Assembly: GCA_002404795.1 (NCBI GenBank)
Contig: DHKK01000015.1
Location: 1-10,661 of the forward strand
DNA length: 10,661 nt
From: Clostridiales bacterium UBA4696
GTDB lineage: Bacteria; Bacillota; Clostridia; Oscillospirales; Oscillospiraceae
Direction of reading: 5' to 3'
The notes beneath the pieces are model-generated. The model saw nothing but the letters and a program-made list of their open reading frames with translations. It was not told where the DNA came from and searched no databases. This document shows, piece by piece, positions 1 through 6,761 of the stretch. Position 1 is the first letter of the stretch. Each line of letters begins with the position of its first letter. The position numbers and the translations under genes are program-made.

Positions 1-1145
1 AGCGCAGTAAAGAACGACGAGGCAAAAATGTTGAACCCCGCAAACAAAAATGCGAAGGAAAACAGCCGGAACGCATGGCACGTCAGCGTGAACAGCCCCT
101 CGTCATACCCAACGAAGATCTTCGCCAGCGACGCGGCCAATACCCGCGCAAGCACCGTCAGCACAACGCCGGAGGCACTCATCAGAATGACGCTCTTGCG
201 CAGCATGTTTTTGAGCTCCGGGTGGTTCTGCGCGCCGTAGTGGAAGCCGACGATCGGCGCGCAGCCGATGGAATAGCCGATATAGATGGCAACGAAAATG
301 AACTGGACGTACATCAGAACGCCGTAGGCCGATACGCCGTCCTCGCCGAGGTATTTGAGCAGCTGGAAGTTGTAGACCATGCTGACGGCGGAGGACGAGA
401 TGTTGCTCATCAGCTCGGACGAGCCGTTGCCGCAGGCGTTCAGGATCGGCTGCAGCTCCAGCTTCGTCCGGACGAGACGGAGCTTGCTCGTGTTCGGGCG
501 CAGGAAATAGACCAGCGGGAGCAGCCCACCGACGCACTGGCTCAGGCCCGTGGCGATGGCCGCGCCCGCGATGCCCCAGCGGAAGCCCGCGACGAACAGC
601 GCGTCGAGCACCATATTCGTCACGCCCGCCGCGACCGTCGCGGCCAGACCGAGCTTCGGCTTCTCCGCCGCGATCAGAAAGCTCTGGAACACGTTCTGCA
701 GCATGAACACGCCCGTGAAGGCGATGACGATGCGGCCATAGAGCACGCAGTCGGCCAGCATCTCCGGCGTTGCGCCGAGGAACAGCGCCACCGGCCGCAT
801 AAACGCAATGCCCACCGCCGTCAGCACCGCGCCGACCAGCACGGTAAAGAGGATCATCATGGAGAAATAGCGTCTGGCCTTCTCCCGGTCGCCCTCGCCG
901 AGGATCTTGGATACGAGGGCCGTGCCGCCCGTGCCGATCATGAAGCCGATGCCGCCGAGCACCATGATGAACGGCATGACCAGATTGATAGCCGCAAACG
1001 CGGTCTTACCGGCATAATTGGAGACGAACAGCCCGTCCACCACGCCGTAGATCGAGGTGAAGATCATCATGACGATGGATGGGAAGACAAATTGCAGCAG
1101 CTTCCGGTAGGTAAAATGGTCGGAAAGCTGGATCTGTCGTTTCAT
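1..1145 (-). CDS. MATE-family multidrug/cation antiporter (3' end cut by window edge)
   Basis: Integral-membrane exporter that, by family, pumps drugs or other organic cations out of the cell in exchange for Na+ or H+. Translating the minus strand from ATG at 1145 gives 381 residues to the window edge. The start MKRQIQLSDHFTYRKLL, followed by PSIVMMIFTSIYGVVDGLFV and then GKTAFAAINLVMPFI, is typical of Clostridia MATE proteins. Later hydrophobic segments repeat the MATE pattern, for example GIAGAAIATGLSQ at the end of the first six-helix half and a second half starting near residue 220. The family is about 440-460 residues, so roughly the last 60-80 residues are missing. It lies 37 bp downstream of the MarR gene on the same strand, so it is probably cotranscribed with and controlled by it. 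The ATG has no good ribosome binding site at normal distance: AAGGAG lies about 30 nt upstream and is better placed for an in-frame CTG at 1166. Substrate cannot be told. Confidence 0.93.
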   Translation of the reverse strand, partial: MKRQIQLSDHFTYRKLLQFVFPSIVMMIFTSIYGVVDGLFVSNYAGKTAFAAINLVMPFIMVLGGIGFMIGTGGTALVSKILGEGDREKARRYFSMMILFTVLVGAVLTAVGIAFMRPVALFLGATPEMLADCVLYGRIVIAFTGVFMLQNVFQSFLIAAEKPKLGLAATVAAGVTNMVLDALFVAGFRWGIAGAAIATGLSQCVGGLLPLVYFLRPNTSKLRLVRTKLELQPILNACGNGSSELMSNISSSAVSMVYNFQLLKYLGEDGVSAYGVLMYVQFIFVAIYIGYSIGCAPIVGFHYGAQNHPELKNMLRKSVILMSASGVVLTVLARVLAASLAKIFVGYDEGLFTLTCHAFRLFSFAFLFAGFNIFASSFFTA

Positions 1146-1182
1146 AGGTTTTTTTCGCGCCGCCAGGGAGCAGCTCTCCTTT

Positions 1183-1623
1183 TCAGATACCGTTTAATTT
1201 CTGCGCAAACAGCGCGCAATAGCGGGCGGTCAGACGGATCAGCGCGTCGCGCTCCGCGGCCGTCATGGCCCCGAGCGCCGCAGCCTCCGCCTCCGGGACG
1301 CGGTCGACGTGCGCCTTGACGAACCGCTCGCCCTTTTCAGTCAGGCAGACGCGCTTGCTGCGCTGGTCCGCGCCGGCGGACAGGATCAGATATCCCTCCG
1401 CCTCGAGCTTTTTGAGCGCAGAGTTGACCGTCTGCTTCGGCTCGATGAGAAATTCGCAGATCTCCGCCTGCGTGAAGGACTTCTCCTCCACCCGCAGCGT
1501 GTAGAGGATCCAGAACGCGCATTCGGAGATGCCGCAGCTTTTCGCGGCGCTGCGGTACACGTCGTCGAGCTTCTTCGTCTCCCGGTTAAAGGCGATGAGC
1601 ATCTGGTAGGCATTGCGGTCCAT
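1183..1623 (-). CDS. MarR-family winged-helix transcriptional regulator
   Basis: Cytoplasmic dimeric DNA-binding protein of 146 residues, the normal MarR size. The winged helix-turn-helix spans about residues 37-102: FWILYTLR, then TQAEICEFLIEPKQTVNSAL (recognition helix about 62-73), KKLEAEGYL, and the wing with DQRSKR (86-91) followed by LTEKG. Flanking N- and C-terminal helices would form the dimer interface. The start is fixed by GGAGGAG 5 nt upstream of ATG 1623. It is the first gene of a minus-strand pair with the MATE exporter. Two 14-bp palindromes in its promoter are likely its own operators, which suggests autorepression released by a small ligand, as in other MarR/efflux pairs; this regulation is inferred. 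The ligand is unknown. Confidence 0.92.
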   Translation of the reverse strand: MDRNAYQMLIAFNRETKKLDDVYRSAAKSCGISECAFWILYTLRVEEKSFTQAEICEFLIEPKQTVNSALKKLEAEGYLILSAGADQRSKRVCLTEKGERFVKAHVDRVPEAEAAALGAMTAAERDALIRLTARYCALFAQKLNGI

Positions 1624-1641
1624 GCGGGCTCCTCCATTTCC

Positions 1642-1655
1642 GTCCGAAATCGGAC
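1642..1655. promoter_or_regulatory. Palindromic operator candidate 2 (at transcription start)
   Basis: GTCCGAAATCGGAC, a perfect 6-bp inverted repeat with a 2-bp centre. It covers the predicted start of transcription and lies just before the MarR ribosome binding site. Together with the copy in the promoter spacer it gives the two-site arrangement common in self-regulated marR operons. That MarR is the ligand is inferred from position. Confidence 0.72.
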
Positions 1656-1661
1656 CTTCGC

Positions 1662-1690
1662 AGTATAGTCCGGATTCGGACGTTTGTCAA
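1662..1690 (-). promoter_or_regulatory. SigA-type promoter of the marR-MATE operon
   Basis: On the minus strand a perfect -35 TTGACA (1690-1685) is followed after exactly 17 bp by TATACT (1667-1662). The predicted transcription start is near 1655, about 30 nt before the MarR start codon. The 17-bp spacer contains one of the two palindromes, and the other covers the predicted start site. Confidence 0.85.
1668..1681. promoter_or_regulatory. Palindromic operator candidate 1 (in promoter spacer)
   Basis: GTCCGGATTCGGAC, an inverted repeat with one mismatch between arms. It lies entirely between the -35 and -10 boxes of the marR promoter, so a bound dimer would block RNA polymerase. It shares the GTCCGN-N2-TCGGAC pattern with the copy at 1642-1655; the two start 26 bp apart. 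Confidence 0.72.
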
Positions 1691-1757
1691 GTCCTTTTTC
1701 TTCGGTTTTTTCCGTATTTCCTATTTCCTTCCGTAAAAAAAGTGCTAAAATAAAATT

Positions 1758-1780
1758 GCTCCGGCAGGCGCTGCCGGAGC
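1758..1780. other. Strong 10-bp hairpin just upstream of the EamA gene
   Basis: GCTCCGGCAG and CTGCCGGAGC are perfect complements around a 3-nt GCG loop. Read on the plus strand it would sit in the leader of the EamA gene, ending 13 nt before the GGGG ribosome binding site. Read on the minus strand it is followed by an AATTTTATTTTAG tail and a run of seven T, which looks like an intrinsic terminator that would stop antisense transcripts before they reach the marR promoter. Which reading matters cannot be decided here. Confidence 0.6.
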
Positions 1781-1806
1781 ACATGATGAAAAAGGGGATG
1801 GGCGCC

Positions 1807-2667
1807 ATGTGGGTCCTCTATGCATTCGGTTCGGCGCTGTTCGCCGGGCTGACGGCGGTGCTCGCCAAGTGCGGCATCCGGAAAACGGATTCGACCGTCG
1901 CCACCGCCATCCGGACGATCGTGGTGCTGGCATTTTCGTGGCTGATGGTCTTTCTCGTCGGCTCGCAGAGCCAGATCACGCAGCTCGGCGGCAAGACACT
2001 GCTGTTTCTGATCCTGTCGGGTCTGGCCACGGGCGCGAGCTGGCTGTGCTACTTCCGCGCGCTGCAGATCGGCGATATCAACAAGGTCGTGCCGGTCGAC
2101 AAATCCAGCACGGTGCTGACGATCCTGCTGGCGGTCGTCTTCCTGCACGAGAGTTTGAGCCTTGCCAGGGGCGCGGGCATCGTGTACATCGCCGCGGGCA
2201 CGTATCTGATGATCGAGAAAAAGCAGTCGTCCGGCGCGGCAAAGACGGGTGCGAGCTGGCTTTTGTACGCGGCCGGTTCGGCGGTGTTCGCGAGCCTGAC
2301 CTCTATTCTCGGCAAGGTCGGCATTTCCGGCGTGGAATCGAACCTCGGCACGGCCATCCGCACGGGCGTAGTGCTGGTGATGTCGTGGATGATGGTGTTC
2401 GTGACGGGCAAGGGCGCGAAGCTCCGGGAGGTGCCGAAGGGCGAGCTCGGCTTCATCTGCCTGTCGGGTCTGGCCACAGGCGGCAGCTGGCTCTGCTACT
2501 ACAAGGCCCTGCAGGACGGCCCGGCCAGCGTCGTCGCCCCCATCGACAAGCTGAGCATCCTGGTGACCATCCTGTTCTCCTACCTCGTGTTCCACGAAAA
2601 GCTGACGAAAAAAGCCGCCCTCGGCCTCACCCTCGTCACCGCCGGCACCCTGCTGATGCTGCTGTAA
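1807..2667 (+). CDS. EamA-family (DMT superfamily) transporter
   Basis: Inner-membrane carrier of 286 residues, the usual EamA length, predicted to have ten transmembrane helices. It consists of two homologous halves. The first runs about 1-137 (LYAFGSALFAGLTAVLAK, SGLATGASWLCYFRALQ, VVPVDKSSTVLTILLAV, FLHE) and the second about 150-286 (LYAAGSAVFASLTSILGK, SGLATGGSWLCYYKALQ, VVAPIDKLSILVTILFS, VFHE), so the internal duplication is unusually easy to see. Family members export metabolites, amino acids or drugs; the substrate here is unknown. ATG 1807 was chosen because GGGG at 1794-1797 lies 9 nt upstream and the protein starts directly with helix 1. In-frame starts at 1783 and 1798 would add a charged MMKKGMGA stretch. 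It is divergent from marR, across 183 bp. No clear terminator follows. Confidence 0.9.
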   Translation: MWVLYAFGSALFAGLTAVLAKCGIRKTDSTVATAIRTIVVLAFSWLMVFLVGSQSQITQLGGKTLLFLILSGLATGASWLCYFRALQIGDINKVVPVDKSSTVLTILLAVVFLHESLSLARGAGIVYIAAGTYLMIEKKQSSGAAKTGASWLLYAAGSAVFASLTSILGKVGISGVESNLGTAIRTGVVLVMSWMMVFVTGKGAKLREVPKGELGFICLSGLATGGSWLCYYKALQDGPASVVAPIDKLSILVTILFSYLVFHEKLTKKAALGLTLVTAGTLLMLL

Positions 2668-2746
2668 ACATCATCTGACGCAGCCCCGGCGTCTGTGAAC
2701 AAATCGTGAAATCTGCGGGCTCCGGCGCGGGCGGCGACATTTTCGG

Positions 2747-2775
2747 TTGTTTTCCGGCGCTTTTCGTGATATACT
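2747..2775 (+). promoter_or_regulatory. Promoter of the DivIVA-like gene (extended -10)
   Basis: TTGTTT at 2747-2752, a 17-bp spacer and TATACT at 2770-2775, preceded by TGA that makes an extended -10 (TGATATACT). The weak -35 fits reliance on the extended -10. Transcription would start near 2782, just before the GGGAGGA ribosome binding site, so the leader would be short (about 25 nt). Confidence 0.7.
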
Positions 2776-2807
2776 GTGAAAAAATCGGAAAATGGGAGGA
2801 GCAGCGA

Positions 2808-3491
2808 ATGGCTGATTTTTCGAAGTTCCGCACGGCGGTCAGCGGGTTTAACCGCACCGACGTTGTCAATTATATTGAATCCGCCTCCATGGAGCATCAG
2901 AAGGCGCTGCGCAAGCTGACCGACGAGCGCGACAAGCTCGCGGCGGAAAACGCGCAGCTGCAGACGCAGCTGACCGGTCTGCAGGCCCGGCTGATCCAGG
3001 TGCAGGCCGACAACGACGCGCTGACCAAACAGGTCAATACGCTGGCGCAGGAGGGTTCTGACCTCGCCGAGCAGCTCAAGGCCGCCGAGGCCGCCCGTGC
3101 CGAAGCCGCGGCCCAGCCGCAGCCCGCGCCGGAAGCCGAACCCATTGAGGAAGCACCGGCCGCCGAGACCCCGGAAGCCCCCGCGCAGGAGCCTTCGCTC
3201 ACCGAAAAGGAGCTGACCGCCTACCGCCGCGCCGAACAGACCGAGCGCAACGCCGCTGTCCGCGCCCGGCGGATCTATACCCAGCTGTCGAACCTCTGCG
3301 AGGATGCGCGCAGCCGCTATCTCGACTCCGGCGAGGAGATCGCCGCCCTGGCCGCCGATCTTTCCACCGGCCTTGCCCGCCTGCAGGACGCCTTCGCCGA
3401 GGTGCAGGTCATCTTCGACGACGCGCAGAACGCCTTCGACGACATGCAGCTGCCCGAGACCGGCGCGGAGGAGACGGAAGAAGAGGCATAG
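2808..3491 (+). CDS. DivIVA-like coiled-coil protein
   Basis: A 227-residue soluble protein. The N-terminus FRTAVSGFNRTDVVNYIE (7-24) matches the DivIVA/GpsB membrane-targeting pattern (F..a..Gf...dV..yi), followed by a heptad-like coiled coil at about 28-100 rich in Leu, Gln and Glu. An Ala/Pro/Glu-rich linker (about 100-130) leads to a second helical segment (131-212, EKELTAYRRAEQTERNAAVR) and a very acidic tail ending EETEEEA. The family marks curved membranes or division sites; a role in septation, cell shape or spore formation is plausible but not shown. The start is set by GGGAGGA 7 nt before ATG 2808. It has its own promoter and a strong terminator, so it is probably monocistronic. It lacks the conserved Gly-Tyr of canonical DivIVA (Gly-Phe here), and the tail is unlike that of B. 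subtilis DivIVA. Confidence 0.75.
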   Translation: MADFSKFRTAVSGFNRTDVVNYIESASMEHQKALRKLTDERDKLAAENAQLQTQLTGLQARLIQVQADNDALTKQVNTLAQEGSDLAEQLKAAEAARAEAAAQPQPAPEAEPIEEAPAAETPEAPAQEPSLTEKELTAYRRAEQTERNAAVRARRIYTQLSNLCEDARSRYLDSGEEIAALAADLSTGLARLQDAFAEVQVIFDDAQNAFDDMQLPETGAEETEEEA

Positions 3492-3526
3492 CGTCCTGTT
3501 TGGACGGACCTCGTTCGAAGCAAACG

Positions 3527-3559
3527 AAAAGTCTTCCCGTCATCCGGGAAGACTTTTTT
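3527..3559 (+). terminator. Intrinsic terminator after the DivIVA-like gene
   Basis: Stem GTCTTCCCG (3531-3539) with CGGGAAGAC (3545-3553), loop TCATC, then six T (3554-3559). The A4 before the stem can extend pairing into the T-run. Strong and canonical. It ends 33 nt before the next start codon. Confidence 0.92.
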
Positions 3560-3592
3560 CTATCTGTACGGAGTATATGGAGGATCATCTAT

Positions 3593-4348
3593 ATGAAACT
3601 GGTATCCTGGAATGTCAACGGTCTGCGCGCCTGCCTCGGCAAGGGCTTTCTGGACTACTGCGCACAGGAGGACGCGGACATCGTCTGCCTGCAGGAAACA
3701 AAGCTGCAGCCGGAGCAGGCCGTGTTCGATCTGGACGGCTATCACCGCTATTTCTACTCGGCGGAGAAAAAGGGCTACTCCGGCACGGCCGTGCTCACGA
3801 AGGCCGAGCCGCTGTCCGTCCGCTATGGGCTGGGCGACGACGCGCACGACCATGAGGGCCGTGTGATCACGGCGGAATATCCGGCGTTCTACCTCGTCTG
3901 CTGCTACACGCCGAACTCGCAGGACGGGCTCAAGCGTCTGGACTACCGCATGCAGTGGGAAGACGCGCTGCGCGCGTACCTGCTGCGCCTCGACGCGGAA
4001 AAGCCCGTGGTGTACTGCGGGGATCTCAACGTGGCGCACGAGGAGATCGACATCAAAAACCCGAAGACCAACCGCCGCAACGCCGGCTTCACCGACGAAG
4101 AGCGCGCCAAGATGACCGAGCTCCTCGCCTCCGGCTTCGCCGACACCTTCCGCCGCCTGCACCCCGACACGACAGACGCCTATTCGTGGTGGAGCTACCG
4201 CTTCCACGCGCGGGAAAAGAACGCAGGCTGGCGCATCGACTATTTTATTGTATCGGAGCGGCTGATGCCGCACGTCGTCTCGGCCTCGATCCGCGCGGAC
4301 GTGCTGGGCAGCGACCACTGCCCGGTGGTGCTGGAGCTGGACGTATGA
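3593..4348 (+). CDS. xth: Exodeoxyribonuclease III (AP endonuclease, ExoA/XthA family)
   Basis: Mg2+-dependent base-excision-repair enzyme that cuts DNA 5' of abasic sites and removes nucleotides from 3' ends. The 251-residue length is normal for the family. Family motifs appear in order: SWNVNGLRA with N7; LQETKL with the metal-binding E35; CYTPN with Y105; GDLNVAHEEIDIKNPKTN with catalytic D144 and N146; GWRIDYF with D216; SDHCPV with D241 and the general-base pair H242. All catalytic positions are intact. The start at ATG 3593 has GGAGGA 8 nt upstream and begins with the conserved MKLVSWN. The last codons overlap the next gene by ATGA (4345-4348), so the two repair proteins are probably translationally coupled. 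No clear promoter is seen in the short space after the terminator. Confidence 0.97.
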   Translation: MKLVSWNVNGLRACLGKGFLDYCAQEDADIVCLQETKLQPEQAVFDLDGYHRYFYSAEKKGYSGTAVLTKAEPLSVRYGLGDDAHDHEGRVITAEYPAFYLVCCYTPNSQDGLKRLDYRMQWEDALRAYLLRLDAEKPVVYCGDLNVAHEEIDIKNPKTNRRNAGFTDEERAKMTELLASGFADTFRRLHPDTTDAYSWWSYRFHAREKNAGWRIDYFIVSERLMPHVVSASIRADVLGSDHCPVVLELDV

Positions 4349-6621
4349 CGCCGGAGGAATTTTCCGCCCGGTATATGGCGCACTTCAGCGCGCAGCAGAA
4401 GGCCGCCGTGCAGGCCGCGAGCGGCGCAGTCCTGCTGCTGGCCGTGCCCGGCAGCGGGAAGACGACGGTGCTCGTCACGCGGCTCGGGTATCTGGCGCTG
4501 TGCTGCGGGGTCGACCCTGGCAGCATTCTGGTCGTGACCTATACCGTCGCCGCCACACTGGAGCTGCGCACGCGCTTTGCCGCGCTGTTTCCGCAGCTGA
4601 GCGGCCGGACGCCGCAGTTCCGCACGATCAACGGCCTGTCGGCCAAGATTATCGAGTCCTGCAGCCGCCTGCGCGGCCCGGCGTTCACGCTGCAGGAGAA
4701 CGAGGGTGAGCTTGCCGCGCTCGTCGGGCGGATCTGCCTGGAGCTGCACGGCGAATACCCCACCGACGCGGCCGTCCGTGAGATCCGCACTGCGATCACC
4801 TACTGCAAAAACATGATGCTGGGCGCAGACGAGATCCGCGCCCAGCACTTTGACGTCCCCGGCTTTTTTACGATCTATACCCGCTACTGTCAGGCCCTGC
4901 GCGCCGCGCGGCAGATGGACTACGACGACCAGATGTCCTATGCGCTGGCCATTCTGCGCAAGCATCCGGACGTGCTGGCGCAGTTTCAGGCGCAGTACCC
5001 GCACCTGTGCGTCGACGAATCGCAGGATACCTCGCGCGTGCAGCACGCAATCATCCGGCTGCTGGCCGAAAAGGCCGGCGATCTGTTTCTGGTCGGCGAC
5101 GAGGATCAGAGCATCTACGGCTTCCGCGCCGCCTGGCCGGAGGCGCTGCTGCAGTTCCCGCAGACCTGGCCCGGCGCGAAGCTGCTGTTCATGGAGGAAA
5201 ATTACCGCTCCACGCCCCAGATCTTGCAGGCGGCGAACGCCTTCATCGCCAAAAACCGCAGCCGCTATCCCAAGACCATCCGCCCCGTCCGCCCAGACGG
5301 GCAGCCCGTGCAGCTGGTCCACGCCGCTTCGCGGCAGGCGCAGATCCGGTATCTGCTCGCGCTGGCCGCGCAGGCGCAGGAGCCGCCGTTCACCGTCCTC
5401 TACCGCAATAACGACAGCGCCCTACCGCTCATCGACGCGCTGGAGCGCGCAGGTCTTCCCTATCGCTGCTGCGGCGCGGAGGATACGTTCTTCACGCACC
5501 GCATCGTCTGCGACGTGTGCGATATCCTGCGCTTTGCCGCCGCGCCGGACGATACGGAGCGGTTTCTGCGTATCTATTATAAGTTCGGCGCCATGATCTC
5601 CAGGGAGGCGGCGCTGGCCGCCTGCGCCGAAAGCGCGCGGACGCACGCGCCGGTGCTCGCGTGCCTGCTCGCGCAGGGCGATCTTTCGGGTACCTGCCGC
5701 GAGGCCGCAGAGCAGCTCCGCGCGCGGCTGGACACGCTGCCGCAGACAGCGGGCAAAGCGCTCATCCGCACGATCTGGGGCCCGATGGGCTACAGCCGGT
5801 TCGTCACCGAGCGGCGGCTCGACCCGGGCAAATTTTCGATCCTCTGCATGCTCGCCGCACCGCAGCCCTCGGCCGCCGCGTTTCTCGCGCGGCTCGATAC
5901 GCTCCGCCAGCGCATCCGCACCCACCGTGTCGCGCCCGACGCGCGCCTGACGCTCTCGACCATCCACGGCAGCAAGGGGCTCGAGTATGACCGCGTCTTC
6001 CTGCTCGATGTCCACGACGGCGTCCTGCCCGCCGACCCGAACGGCGCGGACGGCACGGAGGATGCCCAGCGCGCCTATGAGGAGGACCGTCGGCTGTTCT
6101 ACGTCGCCATGACGCGGGCAAAAAACGAATTGTATCTGTTTGACTATCCGGACGTGCCGTCCGCCTTCGTCCGCGAGCTGCGGCAGCAGCTGCCGAGGCC
6201 CTTCCGCCCGGCGGAGGACTTCGCCTCCATCCTGCCGGAAAACGCCTGCGGCCTGCGCTACCGCCACGCCGCGCACGGCGAAGGACAGATCCTCGCGCAG
6301 TGCGGCGACATGATGCTCGTCGCATTCGCAGACGGCGACCGCTGCCTGCAGGCCGGGCAGATGCTCCTCGAGCGCGACCGGACGCCGGACGCCCGGACTG
6401 CTCCGCCGTCCGCGCAGCCCCTGCCGCCGGAGGCGGCCGCCTGCGTGCCCGGCAGCGAGATCTGGCACCGGAAATACGGCCGCGGCCGCATCGTGTCCGT
6501 GCAGGGCGCGCTCGCCTCCATCCGCTTCGAAGCCCCCGGCGAGACCGCCCCCCGCACCTTCTGTCTCCCTGCCGCCCTCCAAAACGGCTTCCTCTACTTC
6601 AACCCCGACGCCCCCGGCTGA
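4345..6621 (+). CDS. UvrD/Rep/PcrA-type superfamily 1 ATP-dependent DNA helicase
   Basis: A 758-residue SF1A 3'-5' helicase. Motifs in order: Q-motif region FSAQQKAAV (14-22); Walker A AVPGSGKTT (33-41); motif Ia VVTYTVAATLELRTRF (63-78), unusual for lacking the common FTNKAA; motif II VDESQD (223-228); motif III LVGDEDQSIYGFRAA (249-263); motif IV EENYRST (284-290); motif V LTLSTIHGSKGLEYDRVFL (535-553); motif VI RRLFYVAMTRAKNEL (582-596). The C-terminus holds two related Tudor-like segments (about 638-676 and 705-752), the second (WHRKYGRGRIVSV) resembling the PcrA/UvrD C-terminal RNA-polymerase-binding domain. ATG 4345 overlaps the stop of xth and has GGAG 8 nt upstream. It is probably a repair or replication helicase coupled to ExoIII. 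The size is close to UvrD/PcrA (about 720-750), but the divergent motif Ia and tail suggest a paralogue rather than the housekeeping PcrA. Confidence 0.92.
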   Translation: MTPEEFSARYMAHFSAQQKAAVQAASGAVLLLAVPGSGKTTVLVTRLGYLALCCGVDPGSILVVTYTVAATLELRTRFAALFPQLSGRTPQFRTINGLSAKIIESCSRLRGPAFTLQENEGELAALVGRICLELHGEYPTDAAVREIRTAITYCKNMMLGADEIRAQHFDVPGFFTIYTRYCQALRAARQMDYDDQMSYALAILRKHPDVLAQFQAQYPHLCVDESQDTSRVQHAIIRLLAEKAGDLFLVGDEDQSIYGFRAAWPEALLQFPQTWPGAKLLFMEENYRSTPQILQAANAFIAKNRSRYPKTIRPVRPDGQPVQLVHAASRQAQIRYLLALAAQAQEPPFTVLYRNNDSALPLIDALERAGLPYRCCGAEDTFFTHRIVCDVCDILRFAAAPDDTERFLRIYYKFGAMISREAALAACAESARTHAPVLACLLAQGDLSGTCREAAEQLRARLDTLPQTAGKALIRTIWGPMGYSRFVTERRLDPGKFSILCMLAAPQPSAAAFLARLDTLRQRIRTHRVAPDARLTLSTIHGSKGLEYDRVFLLDVHDGVLPADPNGADGTEDAQRAYEEDRRLFYVAMTRAKNELYLFDYPDVPSAFVRELRQQLPRPFRPAEDFASILPENACGLRYRHAAHGEGQILAQCGDMMLVAFADGDRCLQAGQMLLERDRTPDARTAPPSAQPLPPEAAACVPGSEIWHRKYGRGRIVSVQGALASIRFEAPGETAPRTFCLPAALQNGFLYFNPDAPG

Positions 6622-6641
6622 TGCCGGGCGCGTCGGGGTTT
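6601..6641 (+). terminator. Terminator hairpin overlapping the 3' end of the helicase gene
   Basis: An 11-bp outer stem AACCCCGACGC (6601-6611) with GCGTCGGGGTT (6630-6640) and an inner 6-bp stem CCCGGC (6613-6618) with GCCGGG (6623-6628) around a TGAT loop. The helicase stop codon TGA (6619-6621) is in the loop, so the left arm encodes the last residues NPDAPG. The T-tract is short (TTT then C), so termination may be partial. Confidence 0.68.
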
Positions 6642-6663
6642 CACCAAATTTCATCCAAACGCG

Positions 6664-6730
6664 GCAGAATTCTGCTGTGCTGGCGGCGGGCTGTATATTT
6701 CTCCTTTGCATGCAAACAATAGCTTTGCAA
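6664..6730. promoter_or_regulatory. Palindromes in the spoVT upstream region
   Basis: Two perfect 12-bp palindromes, GCAGAATTCTGC (6664-6675) and TTTGCATGCAAA (6705-6716), the second echoed by TTTGCAA at 6724-6730. They lie 32-98 bp before the spoVT start codon, in clearly AT-richer DNA than the genes around them. A possible SigG/SigF-like promoter, TGTATA (6692-6697) with 17 bp then AACAATA (6715-6721), overlaps the second palindrome; it matches the -10 consensus at only 4 of 7 positions and is tentative. B. subtilis spoVT is transcribed by SigG and its product regulates itself. Confidence 0.4.
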
Positions 6731-6761
6731 CAAAAATACAACAGCATTGGAGGAGCCAACT

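Noticed and set aside
75..1319. 414-residue open frame on the plus strand
   Set aside because: It lies antisense to the clear MATE and MarR genes; its composition (runs of Arg, His, Asp, Glu) is typical of a high-GC shadow frame.
2672..2696. GACGC...GCGTC stem after the EamA gene as a terminator
   Set aside because: Only 5 bp with a 7-nt loop and no T-tract follows.
3955..4344. Upstream extension of the helicase reading frame
   Set aside because: The extra 130 residues lie inside xth in another frame and are Arg/Pro-rich; ATG 4345 has a good ribosome binding site and starts at the conserved N-terminal region.
5422..6759. 445-residue open frame on the minus strand
   Set aside because: Shadow of the helicase coding sequence; no recognisable domain and it crosses the helicase terminator.
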